The translations under genes and the position numbers were made by a program. A stretch of DNA of 64,000 nucleotides, taken from contig OY720344.1 in the NCBI GenBank assembly GCA_963082975.1, positions 65,872,546 through 65,936,545 on the forward strand, given 5' to 3'. Shown here piece by piece: positions 37,010-47,443 of the stretch; position 1 is the first letter of the stretch; each line of letters starts with the position of its first letter. The notes beneath the pieces were generated by a model. The model was not told where the DNA came from. It saw only the letters and a list, made by a program, of their open reading frames with translations, and did not search any database. Source of the stretch: Labia minor (lineage: Eukaryota > Arthropoda > Insecta > Dermaptera > Spongiphoridae).

Positions 37010-37310
37010 AACTTGGTAGCCGGGGCGCGGTCGTGAGTGACGCCACAAACATGCGCCTTGCGATTATCCTCTTAGCCATTTCATCTCTTGGCAAGCCGTC
37101 CTCATCCCTTAGGCATCATTAATATCGCGTGCCATTGACGCAACCGCGAAGATAATGAGACCTCATCCGCCCCACAGTGACCACTGATCAAAGCAGAAGG
37201 GGATTGTGTGAGGGGTGGGGGGAGCAACGTGAATGCTGTTTACAAATGTGCTGACAAAGGAATCACAGAGAAATCCTTCAAATCACTGTAGATTCTATTT
37301 GTAATGTCAA
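37010..37310. promoter_or_regulatory. GC-rich island beside the Rpb8 exon
   Basis: A sharp GC-rich block (CCGGGGCGCGGTCGTGAGTG, CCTCATCCGCCCCACAGTG, GAGGGGTGGGGGGAGC). It is unique in the window. It lies 373 bp from the Rpb8 exon on its downstream side, so it is not that gene's usual promoter position. It could be a promoter or conserved non-coding element of another gene. Confidence 0.35.
37051..37122 (+). CDS. Possible small ORF, signal-peptide-like
   Basis: ATG in a favourable context (CAAACATG) opens a 23-codon frame. It begins M-R-L-A-I-I-L-L-A-I, a basic residue followed by a hydrophobic run like a secretion signal, and ends at TAA. It lies in the GC island. Such a short frame can arise by chance and no family is recognised. 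It might be the first coding exon of a longer gene, but no clear donor follows. Confidence 0.15.
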   Translation: MRLAIILLAISSLGKPSSSLRHH

Positions 37311-37682
37311 TTTTACATAATAATTTTTTTATAAATACGTTAATTATCTATTAAATATATATTTGTAGTGTGTGTGACCAAAAGTCTATGTTTGGATTTT
37401 AGGTTGAATGAAAGTGAGATTTTGGACTTACTGTGTTCCGAAGCTCGGAAGAATCTTTGGCACTAACACTACCACTAAGACACGTCTGCTCCTGACTCTC
37501 AGAATCTCAAAAAAATCCCTTCTAAATAAATTTTCTTGAAAATGACGCCAAAATTTGTACCGAAACGTCAAGTCTCAAGTCTCCCAATTAACGTTAAAAT
37601 AACCCTGATATAATTTTTCATAATAATAAAAAATTTCACGGAAACGAACATATATATATACAATAGAAAATATATGACTTAC
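37311..37682. other. Intergenic or intronic, downstream of the Rpb8 exon
   Basis: This is the expected start of the next Rpb8 intron. A minus-strand donor-like ACA|GTAAGT occurs at 37428-37433, with an open segment upstream, but that segment does not match the next expected Rpb8 residues (GDKFRLV). No other feature. Confidence 0.35.
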
Positions 37683-37766
37683 CCAAATCCATGGGATAGA
37701 GCCAAGTGTTGACATCAAGGATGAGGTCCATTTTGAAGGATTCCGACTCGCAGTGTAGTCGACTCA
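37683..37766 (-). CDS. Rpb8: RNA polymerase subunit RPABC3 (Rpb8), one internal exon
   Basis: 84-nt exon bounded by a minus-strand acceptor (TTTTTTTAG) and donor (GTAAGT). Translation begins inside a valine codon, then reads [18 protein letters not shown] and NTWLYPMDL, with phase 1 at both ends. This matches the N-terminal part of RPABC3/POLR2H, a shared subunit of RNA polymerases I, II and III with an OB-like fold that lies on the Rpb3/Rpb1 side of the enzyme. The family continues with GDKFRLV, and the phase-1 donor splits exactly that glycine codon. There are no stops or frameshifts. The preceding exon (KKFDR) and following exons were not found in the window. The gene either has very long introns here or this is an isolated exon copy. 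A Helentron begins 204 bp upstream of the exon. Confidence 0.85.
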
Positions 37767-38079
37767 CTAAAAAAATATGATTTTTCTATAATAGTTAATA
37801 TAGTAAATTATTAGAATATTATAAATTATAACCATTAATAGAAAATAGTTGTTATATAATATATAATATTATATATAGTTGGAAAAATTAATTTAATTTA
37901 ATATTATGGGCTAATATAAAAACTGAACAACATTAATAAATATACTTGCCTGCAAGTTTTGGCAATTGTTGAAGTGAAACTTCTTTAGCGGCGTCCTGAC
38001 ATTTGGTTGAGAATGGAGAGTGAATTGAAAAATTGAGTTTTCGTAACGCAAGTGAGAAAAAAGATATAAGTATAACGAG

Positions 38080-38180
38080 TGAGAATGAGAAAGAGGCTAT
38101 CTGCGTCTCCCTTTTGTGCGGTCTTTCGTTCTTGAGAAAGAGGCTATCTGCGTCTCCCTTTTGTGCGGTCTTTCGTTCTA
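38080..38180 (+). repeat. 47-bp tandem repeat in Helentron 5' region
   Basis: GAGAAAGAGGCTATCTGCG...TGCGGTCTTTCGTTCT occurs twice with a 47-bp period. Copies 2 and 3 have about three diverged units at the matching place. Confidence 0.75.
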
Positions 38181-38342
38181 ATCCCCACTCATGACGCGCA
38201 AGTCCATGACGCGCATGCGCACGAGTACGTTGACGAAAATTCTCAAGTCAAATATACAGCGTGCACGCATACCGACGCATGTAATTGTGTGTGTGAACAT
38301 GGTCGGCGATTCACACGCCAACACATACAGTTATGTGCGTCG

Positions 38343-38858
38343 ATGACCATTCACGTTATTTATCCGAATCTCAACATTACTTTAACACTACTAAATCAAT
38401 TTAAAATTATTATTGCATTTAAAACTGCTTTTCTCTACTCCACAGATTTCACTATGCCGAAAAAAAATAACGACCAAAATTTAGACGATATTATTTATTT
38501 CATACACCGTTCACTACTGGTTTATAGCCACACAGGTGCTAATGCACTTGAACGAGGCGAAGATAAAATCCCTCTAATTCTCGGGGGAGATTTTAATGTA
38601 AATTTTGGATCTGATGATTCGTTGCCGTTGATCAACTTTCTTCGAGAAACATTTGGTCTGCTTATAAATAACGATCCCAAGGAATCAACAACAAAATCTG
38701 GAACTACAATAGATGCTGTTTTTACACGTTATATAGAAAATATCGAATCACGAACATATATATCTTATTTTAGTTATCACAAGCCATTAATATCAGTATT
38801 ACCAATTGAAGCACCAACCGACAATAGTACAGGCAATGTAGATATGATGATAGAGTAG
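38343..38858 (+). CDS. Helentron endonuclease-domain (EEP) C-terminal fragment
   Basis: The first in-frame ATG gives 172 residues; the open frame extends upstream without ATG into the tandem-repeat region, so the start is uncertain. Landmarks of the endonuclease/exonuclease/phosphatase fold are present: ILGGDFNVNF, then TTIDAVFTRY, then SYFSYHKPL in place of the SDH motif. These cover only the C-terminal part. The N-terminal catalytic residues (the ExN region) are absent, so nuclease activity is unlikely. In autonomous Helentrons this domain follows Rep and helicase. The copy differs from copies 2 and 3 at one residue (FIHRSLL against FIHLSLL). The open frame suggests recent origin rather than proven function. 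Confidence 0.7.
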   Translation: MTIHVIYPNLNITLTLLNQFKIIIAFKTAFLYSTDFTMPKKNNDQNLDDIIYFIHRSLLVYSHTGANALERGEDKIPLILGGDFNVNFGSDDSLPLINFLRETFGLLINNDPKESTTKSGTTIDAVFTRYIENIESRTYISYFSYHKPLISVLPIEAPTDNSTGNVDMMIE

Positions 38859-38871
38859 ATAATAATAATAA

Positions 38872-39490
38872 GTTGACCTGTGGCCAGGTCCGAACCGACC
38901 GACGGTTTGAAATAAATTAATTTCCAGCTACAGAAACAATTTCAAATAATTTTCATATATCTATTAATGTAATAAAAAACAGATATGGATACATAAATAA
39001 TAAATATAAACATTTTTAATTTTATTTTATTTATAATATATATGCAAGACCAGGCTGTGACGTCATGAATGACGTCATATAATTTTAAATCAAGAAAAAA
39101 CTAATAAATATGATTTTTCTCGAGGATAAAACCAATACAAAGTGCATGATTCGTGGTGATATATAAAAAAATCTCCTTTGGTGTGAAAATAACCCTTTCT
39201 TTCCTATCGTCGGTCGCTAATACTACCACTTCCGGTTTCCGGAATTGCACCAAAAGTTGATCAATTCATCCCACTGATGCATTAAGTAAATATACCAAAT
39301 TTCATCAAAATCGGTTGAGCCGTTCAGGCTGTACACATCTATACGGACGGACGGACAGACGGACAGACAGACATCATGCTAAAAATACTTTTTTCTGTTT
39401 AGAAAATGCATGATTCGTGGAGATATGTAAAAATCTCCACATGTGAAATTTGGTGTGAAAACAATACCTCCCTTACTATCGTCGGTCGGT
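38872..39490 (-). mobile_element. Family Z element, copy Z7, inserted in Helentron copy 1
   Basis: Full 619-bp copy: 3' hairpin GACCTGTGGCCAGGTC, repeat ACCGACCGACGG, core TTCATCAAAATCGGTTGAGC, GGACAGAC array (39344-39372), 5' end CGTCGGTCGGT. Copies 2 and 3 give the empty site in an AAT-repeat run, and the comparison can be explained without target-site duplication if the element ends in AACTTATT. Confidence 0.8.
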
Positions 39491-39663
39491 AATAATAAAG
39501 CGAATATTTGTTACGAAAATTTTATACTGTTATATGTCTTTCGAAATGATCCCTTTATTTTTCTCTATTTCTCTCTCACTCACACTCTCAACTAAAATTT
39601 CTCTTATTCTCTAGATTCTAAGAAGTTTCACTTCCGCCACGTGTACGATGCTGCACATTTTGC

Positions 39664-40785
39664 TTTTTTCATTTAACAAACTTCTATTTTATCCTTAAGA
39701 TCATATGATATATGTTGCGTTTTGAAACCTGAATAGTTGGGAGTGATATTAAACTTTTGTTAAATGGACATGGATTTCAAATATATTCCCCAATTTATTC
39801 AGTACTTGTTTTACACGGTTCATAAATTAACAGATCTTAAAAACTGGTGAAAATGTATATATGCAAATATAATACATATATTTGAGGACATTTATTACTC
39901 GTGTACTTTTGATAACATTGATATCAAGAAAATGAATTGTAAGTGTTCTAAATATATTGAAGAAATCTTCGATATATATTTTTTGCAAAAGAAATTTATT
40001 GCTAATCTAGTAAAATATCATTTTTATTATAACAGGTTAAAATTAATATTATTTATTATTATATTTGTATTAAAATAATGTATAAAAAATGGTACAGCCT
40101 CCTGAGTGAAATTAAGTAATTATATTACCTAAAAATATATACGAATATGTTATTTTATGTACAAAGTATAATTTTGTATATTTCAAGATGTCTGGCTTAT
40201 GTTTTTTATAAATAAATGACAGGATTATACAAATTTTAAACAAAATACAAGATTTCTGTATAAATGAAGCAATATGTTTATATAGACAGTTTTTATTTTT
40301 TCAAATAAAAATTACATGAGATTTCTTTTCTTTTTCATTTATATATCTAATGACATTATAAACATTTTCTTTAATTTGATCATATAAGATTTCATATTTT
40401 GAAAGTGTTTCAATGATTTATACTAGTTTTTGCAAGATGAAAATAACTTACTCTAAAGAATCATAATAATGTGTTATAATATTGAAAAGGGATTACCTCT
40501 ACATTCCATTAATGTGGATTTTGCCTATTACACTCTCTAAAAGTATTTTTTGGAATTGTAAATATTTTATAATTAATCCAATCATAATCTGGAAGAAACA
40601 AAATAAAGTAAAAATTATTCAAAATAGGACTAAATTCAACTTGCCCAAATTAATCAATAAAGCAACCAGTCAATAGTAATAAATAATTTATTTATTTTTC
40701 CCTTGTAATAATTAATAGTAGGATAACTTATAGAAATAATTAAAATATTAATATAACTAAAACAATTCATTTAATTTAAAAAAAT
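39664..40785. other. AT-rich intergenic tract
   Basis: No gene. The Rpb8 first exon was looked for here on the minus strand and not found. Confidence 0.5.
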
Positions 40786-41148
40786 CTGGAGTGTCTCCAC
40801 TCGACTATCTCGCAAATTTGATTTGGATAAATTAACATATATTTAAATTAATTAAAATTAATAAATAATATTTATTAAACCAGCGTATGTTTGGTTCTTT
40901 GTTGATGAAACTTGCTGTCGCGTGATTGGCAGTCAACGTGTTAAAAAAATGAATTCCAGGACTTTCAGCGATTCAATCAAGCTAAAATTCTATATATCAG
41001 TTTTATACAATTTTTAATCATGTGAGAGAGAGAGAAAGAGAGAGACATTGTTCTCAACCTTAGTGAAAATGACTCAAAACGTATAAAAACATAAAAATCT
41101 TGACATCGAAAATTTTTGTGATCGCAATATTATCTCTGGCGAGATAGT
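40786..41148 (-). mobile_element. Family C element, deleted copy C7
   Basis: 3' hairpin CTGGAGTGTCTCCACTCG and repeat ACTATCTCGCAAATTTG at left, AACCAGCGTATGTTTGG, GATTCAATCAAGC, then a GA array (41022-41045) and 5' end CTGGCGAGATAGT. The core around AAATTTCATCA is deleted, leaving 363 bp. Confidence 0.7.
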
Positions 41149-42658
41149 AAAAAGTCTAAGTAGTCACTACGTGTGTATTAATATATGATCATTATTCAAA
41201 TGATTACTTTTTAATAAAAATTTATACAATTTTTGTTGATTGTAAAATTATATTTACATAATATAAATTTTAAATATTTTGTGAATATTTAAATTTAATT
41301 TGGTTGGGAGAATAAAAATAAAAACTGAAAAAAAAATATTTTTTGAATCAATTTATTTAATTATTCTACAATAATTATTAAAGATAATCAATAAATAAAA
41401 ATGATGATAGTGGAAGGATCAAAGTCAAAACAAAAGTAAATAAATAAATAAAATACAGACATATAAAGAAAAAGAGAGAAATATGTATTTATGAAATTAT
41501 AAAAAAACAATCATTTTGATTAATTTTATTTATTAAAATAATATTTTTTTTTAAATCATGATTTTAGATTTTTGATATTAAATATTTATTATTAATATTA
41601 ATTTCAAGTTGTATATTTGTACATTTTTTTATATATTTACTAATTAGCAACACTACTGTTTGTTTGTTATTTTTTTAATAATAAATGATATGCTGTGTTT
41701 TTAAGTACACAAAGAATAGTGAATTATTGATTTGTTGAATAATGACATTCAAATAAAAATCTTGCGTTATCTGTCTAATTAACTGTCAATTGAAAATCAT
41801 TCTAGTTTATTGATTCAGTCTTTTTCGATCTATAAATATAGATATAAGAGCCACCACCTGAATAGAAAATATCTTTGAAAAATTCAATTAACTCTATTTG
41901 CTCTTTTCAAACACCAAAAAAAAACTTCTATAAATTCAATTACTTTTTTTTCTAAAACATTACCTCTTTATTAAATAAATTTCAATTTAATAACCTAAAA
42001 GTTTTTTTCTTTCATTTTTTTTAGATTATTCTTAAGTTTTTAATGATTCAGATAAAAGTAAGTTTCTTGCAGAGATCTTGGAAGAATCTTTAAAGAGATG
42101 ATTTATTCATTAAATCAGTTGTGTGTTCTTTTAGGGAAAACTTTTTTGTCCCCTCCCTTTCACACACACCACTTCCATAAAAAATAACAACCTTCCTTAT
42201 GATAACGGCATAGAATCTAATTGCTTAATAATAGGTAATAGAAATAATTTAATGAGATAATCAATTTAGGTAAATTGCATTTTATTTTTTCAATAGAAGC
42301 ACGAAAATTAAATAAAAATTATAATTTTATTTAATGACTATTGTCCTTTATTTTTGATTTTTTTAAAGTCATTTTTCAATTTAATTTATTTGTTTGATTT
42401 GAATTTCGTTTATATGAAAAATTTTTCATAAAAGTTTTCCTTTTGGGATGAATGGCGTTCCATTTTTGATTGTTTCATTACTTATTCAGTTCCGTTATTC
42501 CTAATTCATCTATGAAAATTTCATTTATATTTTTGGAAAATGCCATAATACATTCAATTTAGGTTCAATTAATGGGGATAAAAAAAGAGGAAAATTAAAA
42601 AAAAAATTGAACCCAACTGACCTATATTAATTGTTCATTATTACCAAGAGTATATACA

Positions 42659-42700
<42 letters not shown>

Positions 42701-43975
42701 AGAGAGAAAGAGAGAGAGTAGATAAGTATGTCATTTTTTATATTAGTCGCGATTCTTGTTAGTATAATATTTTTTAAATATATTTTAAGACCTAAATATT
42801 AATACTGAATTTATTATTTTTTGAAATTAGATATTTTAATGAATAATATCTTCAAAGAATTATTTCGGCAAACCACTGTTGCTTTAAAGGCCATACCGGA
42901 AATGGGACTGATTCACATACATTGTTTTATACATTACTTGAAAAATAACGATGGTGTGGATGTGTCTTGAATTTCTATTGAAATACTATTTGGAAACAAT
43001 AGAGACAGAGAAAAGTTGAATTTAATGATTTCTGATGCGTTTGATTGATTATCTCACAACATTCTTACAATTTTAAAATACAAAAAATAAAATAAAGCAA
43101 GAAAAAATTTAAAAAATATGTTTCTTTTTATATTTTTTTAATAATTGTGGGCGATGAAATATAATATAGAATAAAATAAAAAAAATATAAAAAAAAAACT
43201 TTTTAAAAACACGCTTTTATTTAAATGCACTAAAAAAGAGAAAATAATTTCTTCACCCACACCACGATTTCCTTACAATTAATCATATCTAAAAAATGAA
43301 AACATGGGCGCCAAACATGTAGGGAAAGGAAAAGAATACGAAAGACATTTCATTGTATATGCACAAACCTTTCTAATTTTTTTTCCTTTCCCAATATAAT
43401 TGATATCTATGTCTATTTGAAGTAGAATTTACTTTTTCCCTGCATGATTAATTATAAGGAAGTCAATAATATTTATATTTATTTAAATTAAAAAATAAAT
43501 AAGTTAAATCATAACTTGCATCTTGTCTCTTCTCATTGTCAATATTTAATTTTATGTATACAAATAGAAATATCACATTAATTATAATTCTTAACCTTCC
43601 ATAATAATATTTATGTATTATTTAATAAATCTAATTTCAAATAAATATAAATTACTTTTAATTTATTTACACTAAGGCAAAGTCAATGACTAAAAGAGAA
43701 GTGGTTTGCTTCTTGAAAATATAGTTCATAGTTCATTGTTCAAATTTTTCTTGTTTATTTTTGAATTTGATATTTAAGCTTATGATGTTTCATCTTTGTC
43801 AACATGTGACGCATGATTAATAAATAATATAGTAATAGAAAAAAGTAGTATGAAATGAATTATAAACCAGCTGTGTTTTGACCATAGCCTGTTACTGATA
43901 TACAATAAGCATAGGATTGAATATTATAAGCAATCTGAGTTTTTTTCTTGCGGCCTTTTTCTTTATTAGAGCTTC
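41149..43975. other. AT-rich tract with TA/GA array
   Basis: No gene. A TA array at 42657-42697 followed by GAGA repeats to 42718. A slightly richer patch at 43290-43360 has no open frame. Confidence 0.5.
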
Positions 43976-44363
43976 CTTTTCCTTTCTAGTGTCTTCTTTC
44001 TCTCTTCCATTTCCTCTACTTTTTTTCTTCATCTCAGCTGTTTCTTCGTACTTTTTCGTCCACCTCACTGAGCTTATTACATAGTCGCTTCATTTTACTG
44101 ACTTCTTATTTCCCTTCCTTTTAGGAGTCAGTGGCCAGTTTAAGATCGCTTAAATTCGCTTGCAGGCGAGTTAACATCCATAGGTATAGGTGTACCAGAT
44201 TGCACTAGTACAACTGGCGAGAGTTGGTCTTGAGCTGACACTTCTCCGTCGGGTAATGGTGAGTGCTAGTCACGGAATGACATATCTACGTCGCAAGGTG
44301 GCATGGTTGTGTTTTGGGTTGAGCCGACAACGTCTCCCATGGGAGAATGGAAAGCAGCATTTA

Positions 44364-45627
44364 CATGGGTTGGACAAAAATATGGAAACACCTTGTGAAA
44401 TGCATGTTTGAAAAGAAAGAATGATTTTAATGAAATATGTAGGTGCCGCTGGCGTTTTTGACTACTGACGCCACCTATACAACTTCGAAAATGTGCTAAA
44501 CAGTTCAGTTGTTGTCGCAGTACTGTTATGTGAGGTTGTCATTGCATTATGTCAGAGTTAACAGACTTCGAACGTGGGCAAATTGTTGGAGCACGTATGG
44601 TAGGTGCTTCCGTAAGCAAGGTAGCCAAGGTGTTCAGTGTATCAAGAGGTACTGTATCGAAGATTTATTCGGAATATTTAAAAAGCGGAAAAACATCATC
44701 TACTAAATCACAGCGCGGACAAAAGTGTGTCCTGAGTGATCGTGACAGACGATCATTAAGGACAATTGTGACTAAAAATAAGAAGACCACAGCTGCAAAA
44801 GTTACTGCTGAAATGAATGTTGTGTTACCGAACCCTGTGAGTACCAAAACAATTAGAAGGGAGCTTCATAAACAGGGAATTGCTGGCCGTGCTGCAATTG
44901 AGAAGCCACTCATCAGTGATGCTAGTGCAAGTAATAGGAAAAGGTGGTGTTTAAGTCATAAAGCCTGGACTATAGAGCAGTGGAAGCGAGTAATATGGTC
45001 TGACGAGTCTTCTTTCACATTGTTTCCCACTTATGGCCGAGTTTACGTCTGGAGAACGCCATCTCAAGCGTATAATACAGACTGCTTGTTGCCAAGAGTG
45101 AAACTTGGCGGGGGTTCTGTTATGGTTTGGGCAGCCATATCGTGGTTCTTTGCTGGCCCCATGATAACTGTGTCAGGGCACATGACTGCCAAGACTTATG
45201 TGAACATTTTGGCCGATCAATTTCATCCCATGGTACAAACTTTGTTCCCCGATGGTGATGGTGTCTTCCAAGACGACAAAGCCCCTGTTCATACAGCTCA
45301 CATTGTCCAGGACTGGTTTTCTGAGCACGAGGATGAGCTGTCCCATCTCCCCTGGCCACCACATTCACCAGACCTGAATATTATCGAACCTTTGTGGTCT
45401 ACATTGGAACGGAAAGTGCGTTCTCGTTATCCACCGCCAACATCATTATCTGAACTTGCCACCGTTTTGCAGGAAGAATGGTATAATATTCCCTTGGCAA
45501 ACAAACAGGAACTGTATTTATCCATTCCGAGAAGACTGCAAGCTGTTTTGGATGCCAACGGGTTTCCTACACCATATTAAGAAACATGCTTTTTTAAAGG
45601 TGTTTCCATATTTTTGTCCAACCCCTG
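44364..45627 (+). mobile_element. Apparently intact Tc1-like transposon (DD36E)
   Basis: 1264 bp flanked by TA on both sides (44362-44363 and 45628-45629). The first ~30 bp of each end match as inverted repeats (GGGTTGGACAAAAATATGG and GAAACACCTT), with one mismatch near the tip (CATGGG against CAGGGG). A single uninterrupted transposase gene fills the interior. Similarity of the ends and the open frame point to a young insertion. It disrupts the pogo-like relic. Confidence 0.92.
44549..45580 (+). CDS. Tc1-like DD36E transposase
   Basis: 343 residues, the normal length for Tc1/mariner transposases, starting at the first ATG (44549), 185 bp inside the left end. Residues 1-110 form the bipartite helix-turn-helix DNA-binding region (FERGQIVGARMVGASVSKVA, then VSRGTVSKIY) with a basic linker (KSQRGQK). 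The catalytic triad is D152 (IWSDESSFTLFP), D243 (FQDDKAPVHTAH) and E280 (SPDLNIIEPLW). D243 and E280 are 36 residues apart: DD36E, the spacing of the Incomer group rather than the usual DD34E. A GGGSVMVWAA motif follows D152 as in the family. All key residues are present, so it could be active. It acts in the nucleus, cutting at the terminal repeats and inserting at TA. Confidence 0.95.
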   Translation: MSELTDFERGQIVGARMVGASVSKVAKVFSVSRGTVSKIYSEYLKSGKTSSTKSQRGQKCVLSDRDRRSLRTIVTKNKKTTAAKVTAEMNVVLPNPVSTKTIRRELHKQGIAGRAAIEKPLISDASASNRKRWCLSHKAWTIEQWKRVIWSDESSFTLFPTYGRVYVWRTPSQAYNTDCLLPRVKLGGGSVMVWAAISWFFAGPMITVSGHMTAKTYVNILADQFHPMVQTLFPDGDGVFQDDKAPVHTAHIVQDWFSEHEDELSHLPWPPHSPDLNIIEPLWSTLERKVRSRYPPPTSLSELATVLQEEWYNIPLANKQELYLSIPRRLQAVLDANGFPTPY

Positions 45628-45895
45628 TATCTTCTGTAAGATAACCTCTGCTTTATTTTTCGGTTTACAATTTAATAGGTGAATTGAGCCTTGAAGTATG
45701 TGATCAAAATCCGATATCTTCAGGTACATTTCTGGCTGATTATCAGGTATTTCCGGTGATGAGAGTGGCTCGCTCCTCATATTTTTGCCCAATCATAGAG
45801 TAGTTGATAGAGTTCGGATTGAAAGAATATAGCCCGCAAGCTCTGAATGCATTTGCTGCGGTCGTTTGTGTTACACCGAGTAACGCCTCCTTGAG

Positions 45896-46354
45896 ATAAT
45901 TACTATTTGTTAATAATTACTAATTGATAAAAATAATACCTCCTAGGTTACCTATGACCTAGGATGAACCAGAATATTGCATTGCCATCGGAGTTACATA
46001 TGTATGCAAAATTTCAGCTCATTCGAACATTGGGAAGTTGGTCAAATTCACCTTGCACGACAGGAGACGATGTGAAACTAAATAAAAGCGTGTAAAAAAT
46101 CAGTGACATCATAAAAAGCCGAAAACTAATTACAACGGATTACAAATTTATGTAAATAATTATATATGAAAAATTAGAATTTATAAAAGAAAAAGTTATT
46201 ATAATTTGAACGCCCACACTTTAAGGTATTCATTTATTTTTTTAAATATTTTTAACTCTTATCATTAATCATAGATTATAATTAATTATCTTTGCCAGAA
46301 TTCATGTTCATCTCTATTTTTGCAACACTTTTTTTTATTTTAATTTTTTTTTTT
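45896..46354. other. Intergenic with transposon-core-like stretch
   Basis: 45978-46060 (GTATGCAAAATTTCAGCTCA, then TTGGGAAGTTGGTCAAATTC) resembles the core of widespread arthropod interspersed repeats, but no termini are visible. The inverted pair CCTAGGT/ACCTAGG lies at 45942-45963. The rest is AT-rich. Confidence 0.35.
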
Positions 46355-46422
46355 GAAGTGAAACTTCTTTAGCGGCGTCCTGACATTTGGTTGAGAATGG
46401 AGAGTGAATTGAAAAATTGAAA

Positions 46423-46625
46423 TTTCGTAACGCGTTACGAAACGCAAGAGAGAAAAAAGATATAGATATAACGAGTGAGAATGAGATAGCCTCTATCTCC
46501 GACTCTCTTTTGTGCGGTGTTTCGTTTTTGAGAGAGAGGCTATCTGGGTCTTTCTTTTGTCCGGTCTTTCGTCTTTGAGAAAGAGGCTATCTGCCTCTTC
46601 GTTTTGTGCTGTCTTTCGTTCTACT
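46423..46625 (+). repeat. 20-bp palindrome and ~50-bp tandem units
   Basis: TTTCGTAACGCGTTACGAAA (46423-46442) is a perfect palindrome, absent from copy 1, which has a single half. It is followed by about three diverged units of GAGAAAGAGGCTATCTGCC...TTTTGTGCGGTCTTTCG. The 100-codon frame at 46512-46814 is a by-product of these repeats. Confidence 0.7.
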
Positions 46626-47004
46626 ACGCTCTCGCTAGGTCCAAAGTCCACGGCGCGCATGCGCGGTAGTACGTTGACGCGGAATAATATTTCTCAGCTT
46701 CTACTGGGTCAAAGAATAAAAATTAGTATGACTTATGATCAAAAGAGGGCGAGATCTCCACCTTGTCCAGTAGATATCGCAATTAAATACAATTTGAATT
46801 TAAATATATATTAATTTCAAAATTTGCCTAAACATTTATAAAAATAAATATACATATGAAATTTGTTATTTTTTTTTAATATTAAAAAATATTTAATTTG
46901 AGATTAATTATATGTAAAAAGATCAACTATCAAATAGATTCAAACTTTTATTTTCTTTGATTAGATTATAATTAAATATTATTTATATTATTTAAAAATT
47001 ATTA

Positions 47005-47395
47005 TTAAATTTAATTAATTATAAATTATAAATAATAAATAATAAATATTAAACCAGCGCATGTTTGGCTTTTTGTTGATGGCACCACGTCACGTGTTGG
47101 CGCGTGAGATTTGCAGTGTTAAAAAATTAATTCTGGTAATTTCAGCTAATCAATCAAGCTGAAATTCTATATATAGCAGTTTTATACAATTATTAATCAT
47201 GTGAAAAATTATCAAACATATATCTTTATTTTTACGGTCACTTTAGAGGAAAAAAAATCAAAACGTTGTAGGTAATGACCCTCTTCCGGTTGAGCTACAT
47301 TTCTCAAAAGTTGATAGAAAACTATGAATTTTGAATAATGTCCATGTACCAAATTTCATCATTCTAGCTCAAACCGTTTTTGCGTAATCTTGCCT

Positions 47396-47443
<48 letters not shown>

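Larger units (their letters stand above)
37971..39663 (+). mobile_element. Helentron-like element, copy 1
   Basis: The 5' terminus is GAAGTGAAACTTCTT. Near the 3' end is its exact inverted copy AAGAAGTTTCACTTC, followed by CGCCACGTGTACGATGC, the weak hairpin GTGTA...TGCAC, and TTTTGC before a T-run. The same ends bound copies 2 and 3. It carries two copies of a 47-bp repeat, the endonuclease-domain ORF, and a family Z insertion after the stop. It lacks the 1.9-kb middle segment of copies 2 and 3. An EEP endonuclease domain plus subterminal inverted repeats identify Helentrons. No Rep or helicase remains. Confidence 0.75.
43976..45895 (-). pseudogene. Dead pogo/Tigger-like transposase, split by Tc1
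   Basis: On the minus strand 45789-45895 encodes ALLGVTQTTAANAFRACG then LYSFNPNSINYSMIG. This matches the conserved end of pogo-type DDE transposases (FRxxGLYPFNPxxxDYSK). Translation continues with a frame change (SEPLSSPEIPDNQPEMYL), is interrupted by the Tc1 element, and resumes left of it with QDQLSPVVLVQSGTPIPMD and a lysine/glutamate-rich tail. The DNA-binding and catalytic parts are absent. Frameshifts and stops make it a relic older than the Tc1 insertion. Confidence 0.6.

Noticed and set aside
37428..37476. Possible next Rpb8 exon ending in ACA|GTAAGT
   Set aside because: Open in phase, but the residues differ from the highly conserved GDKFRLV continuation.
38163..38342. Upstream extension of the endonuclease-domain ORF
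   Set aside because: It starts at GTG inside the 47-bp tandem repeats; used only as open frame, not as coding sequence.
45120..45368. Minus-strand frames inside the Tc1 transposase gene
   Set aside because: Shadows of the transposase coding strand.
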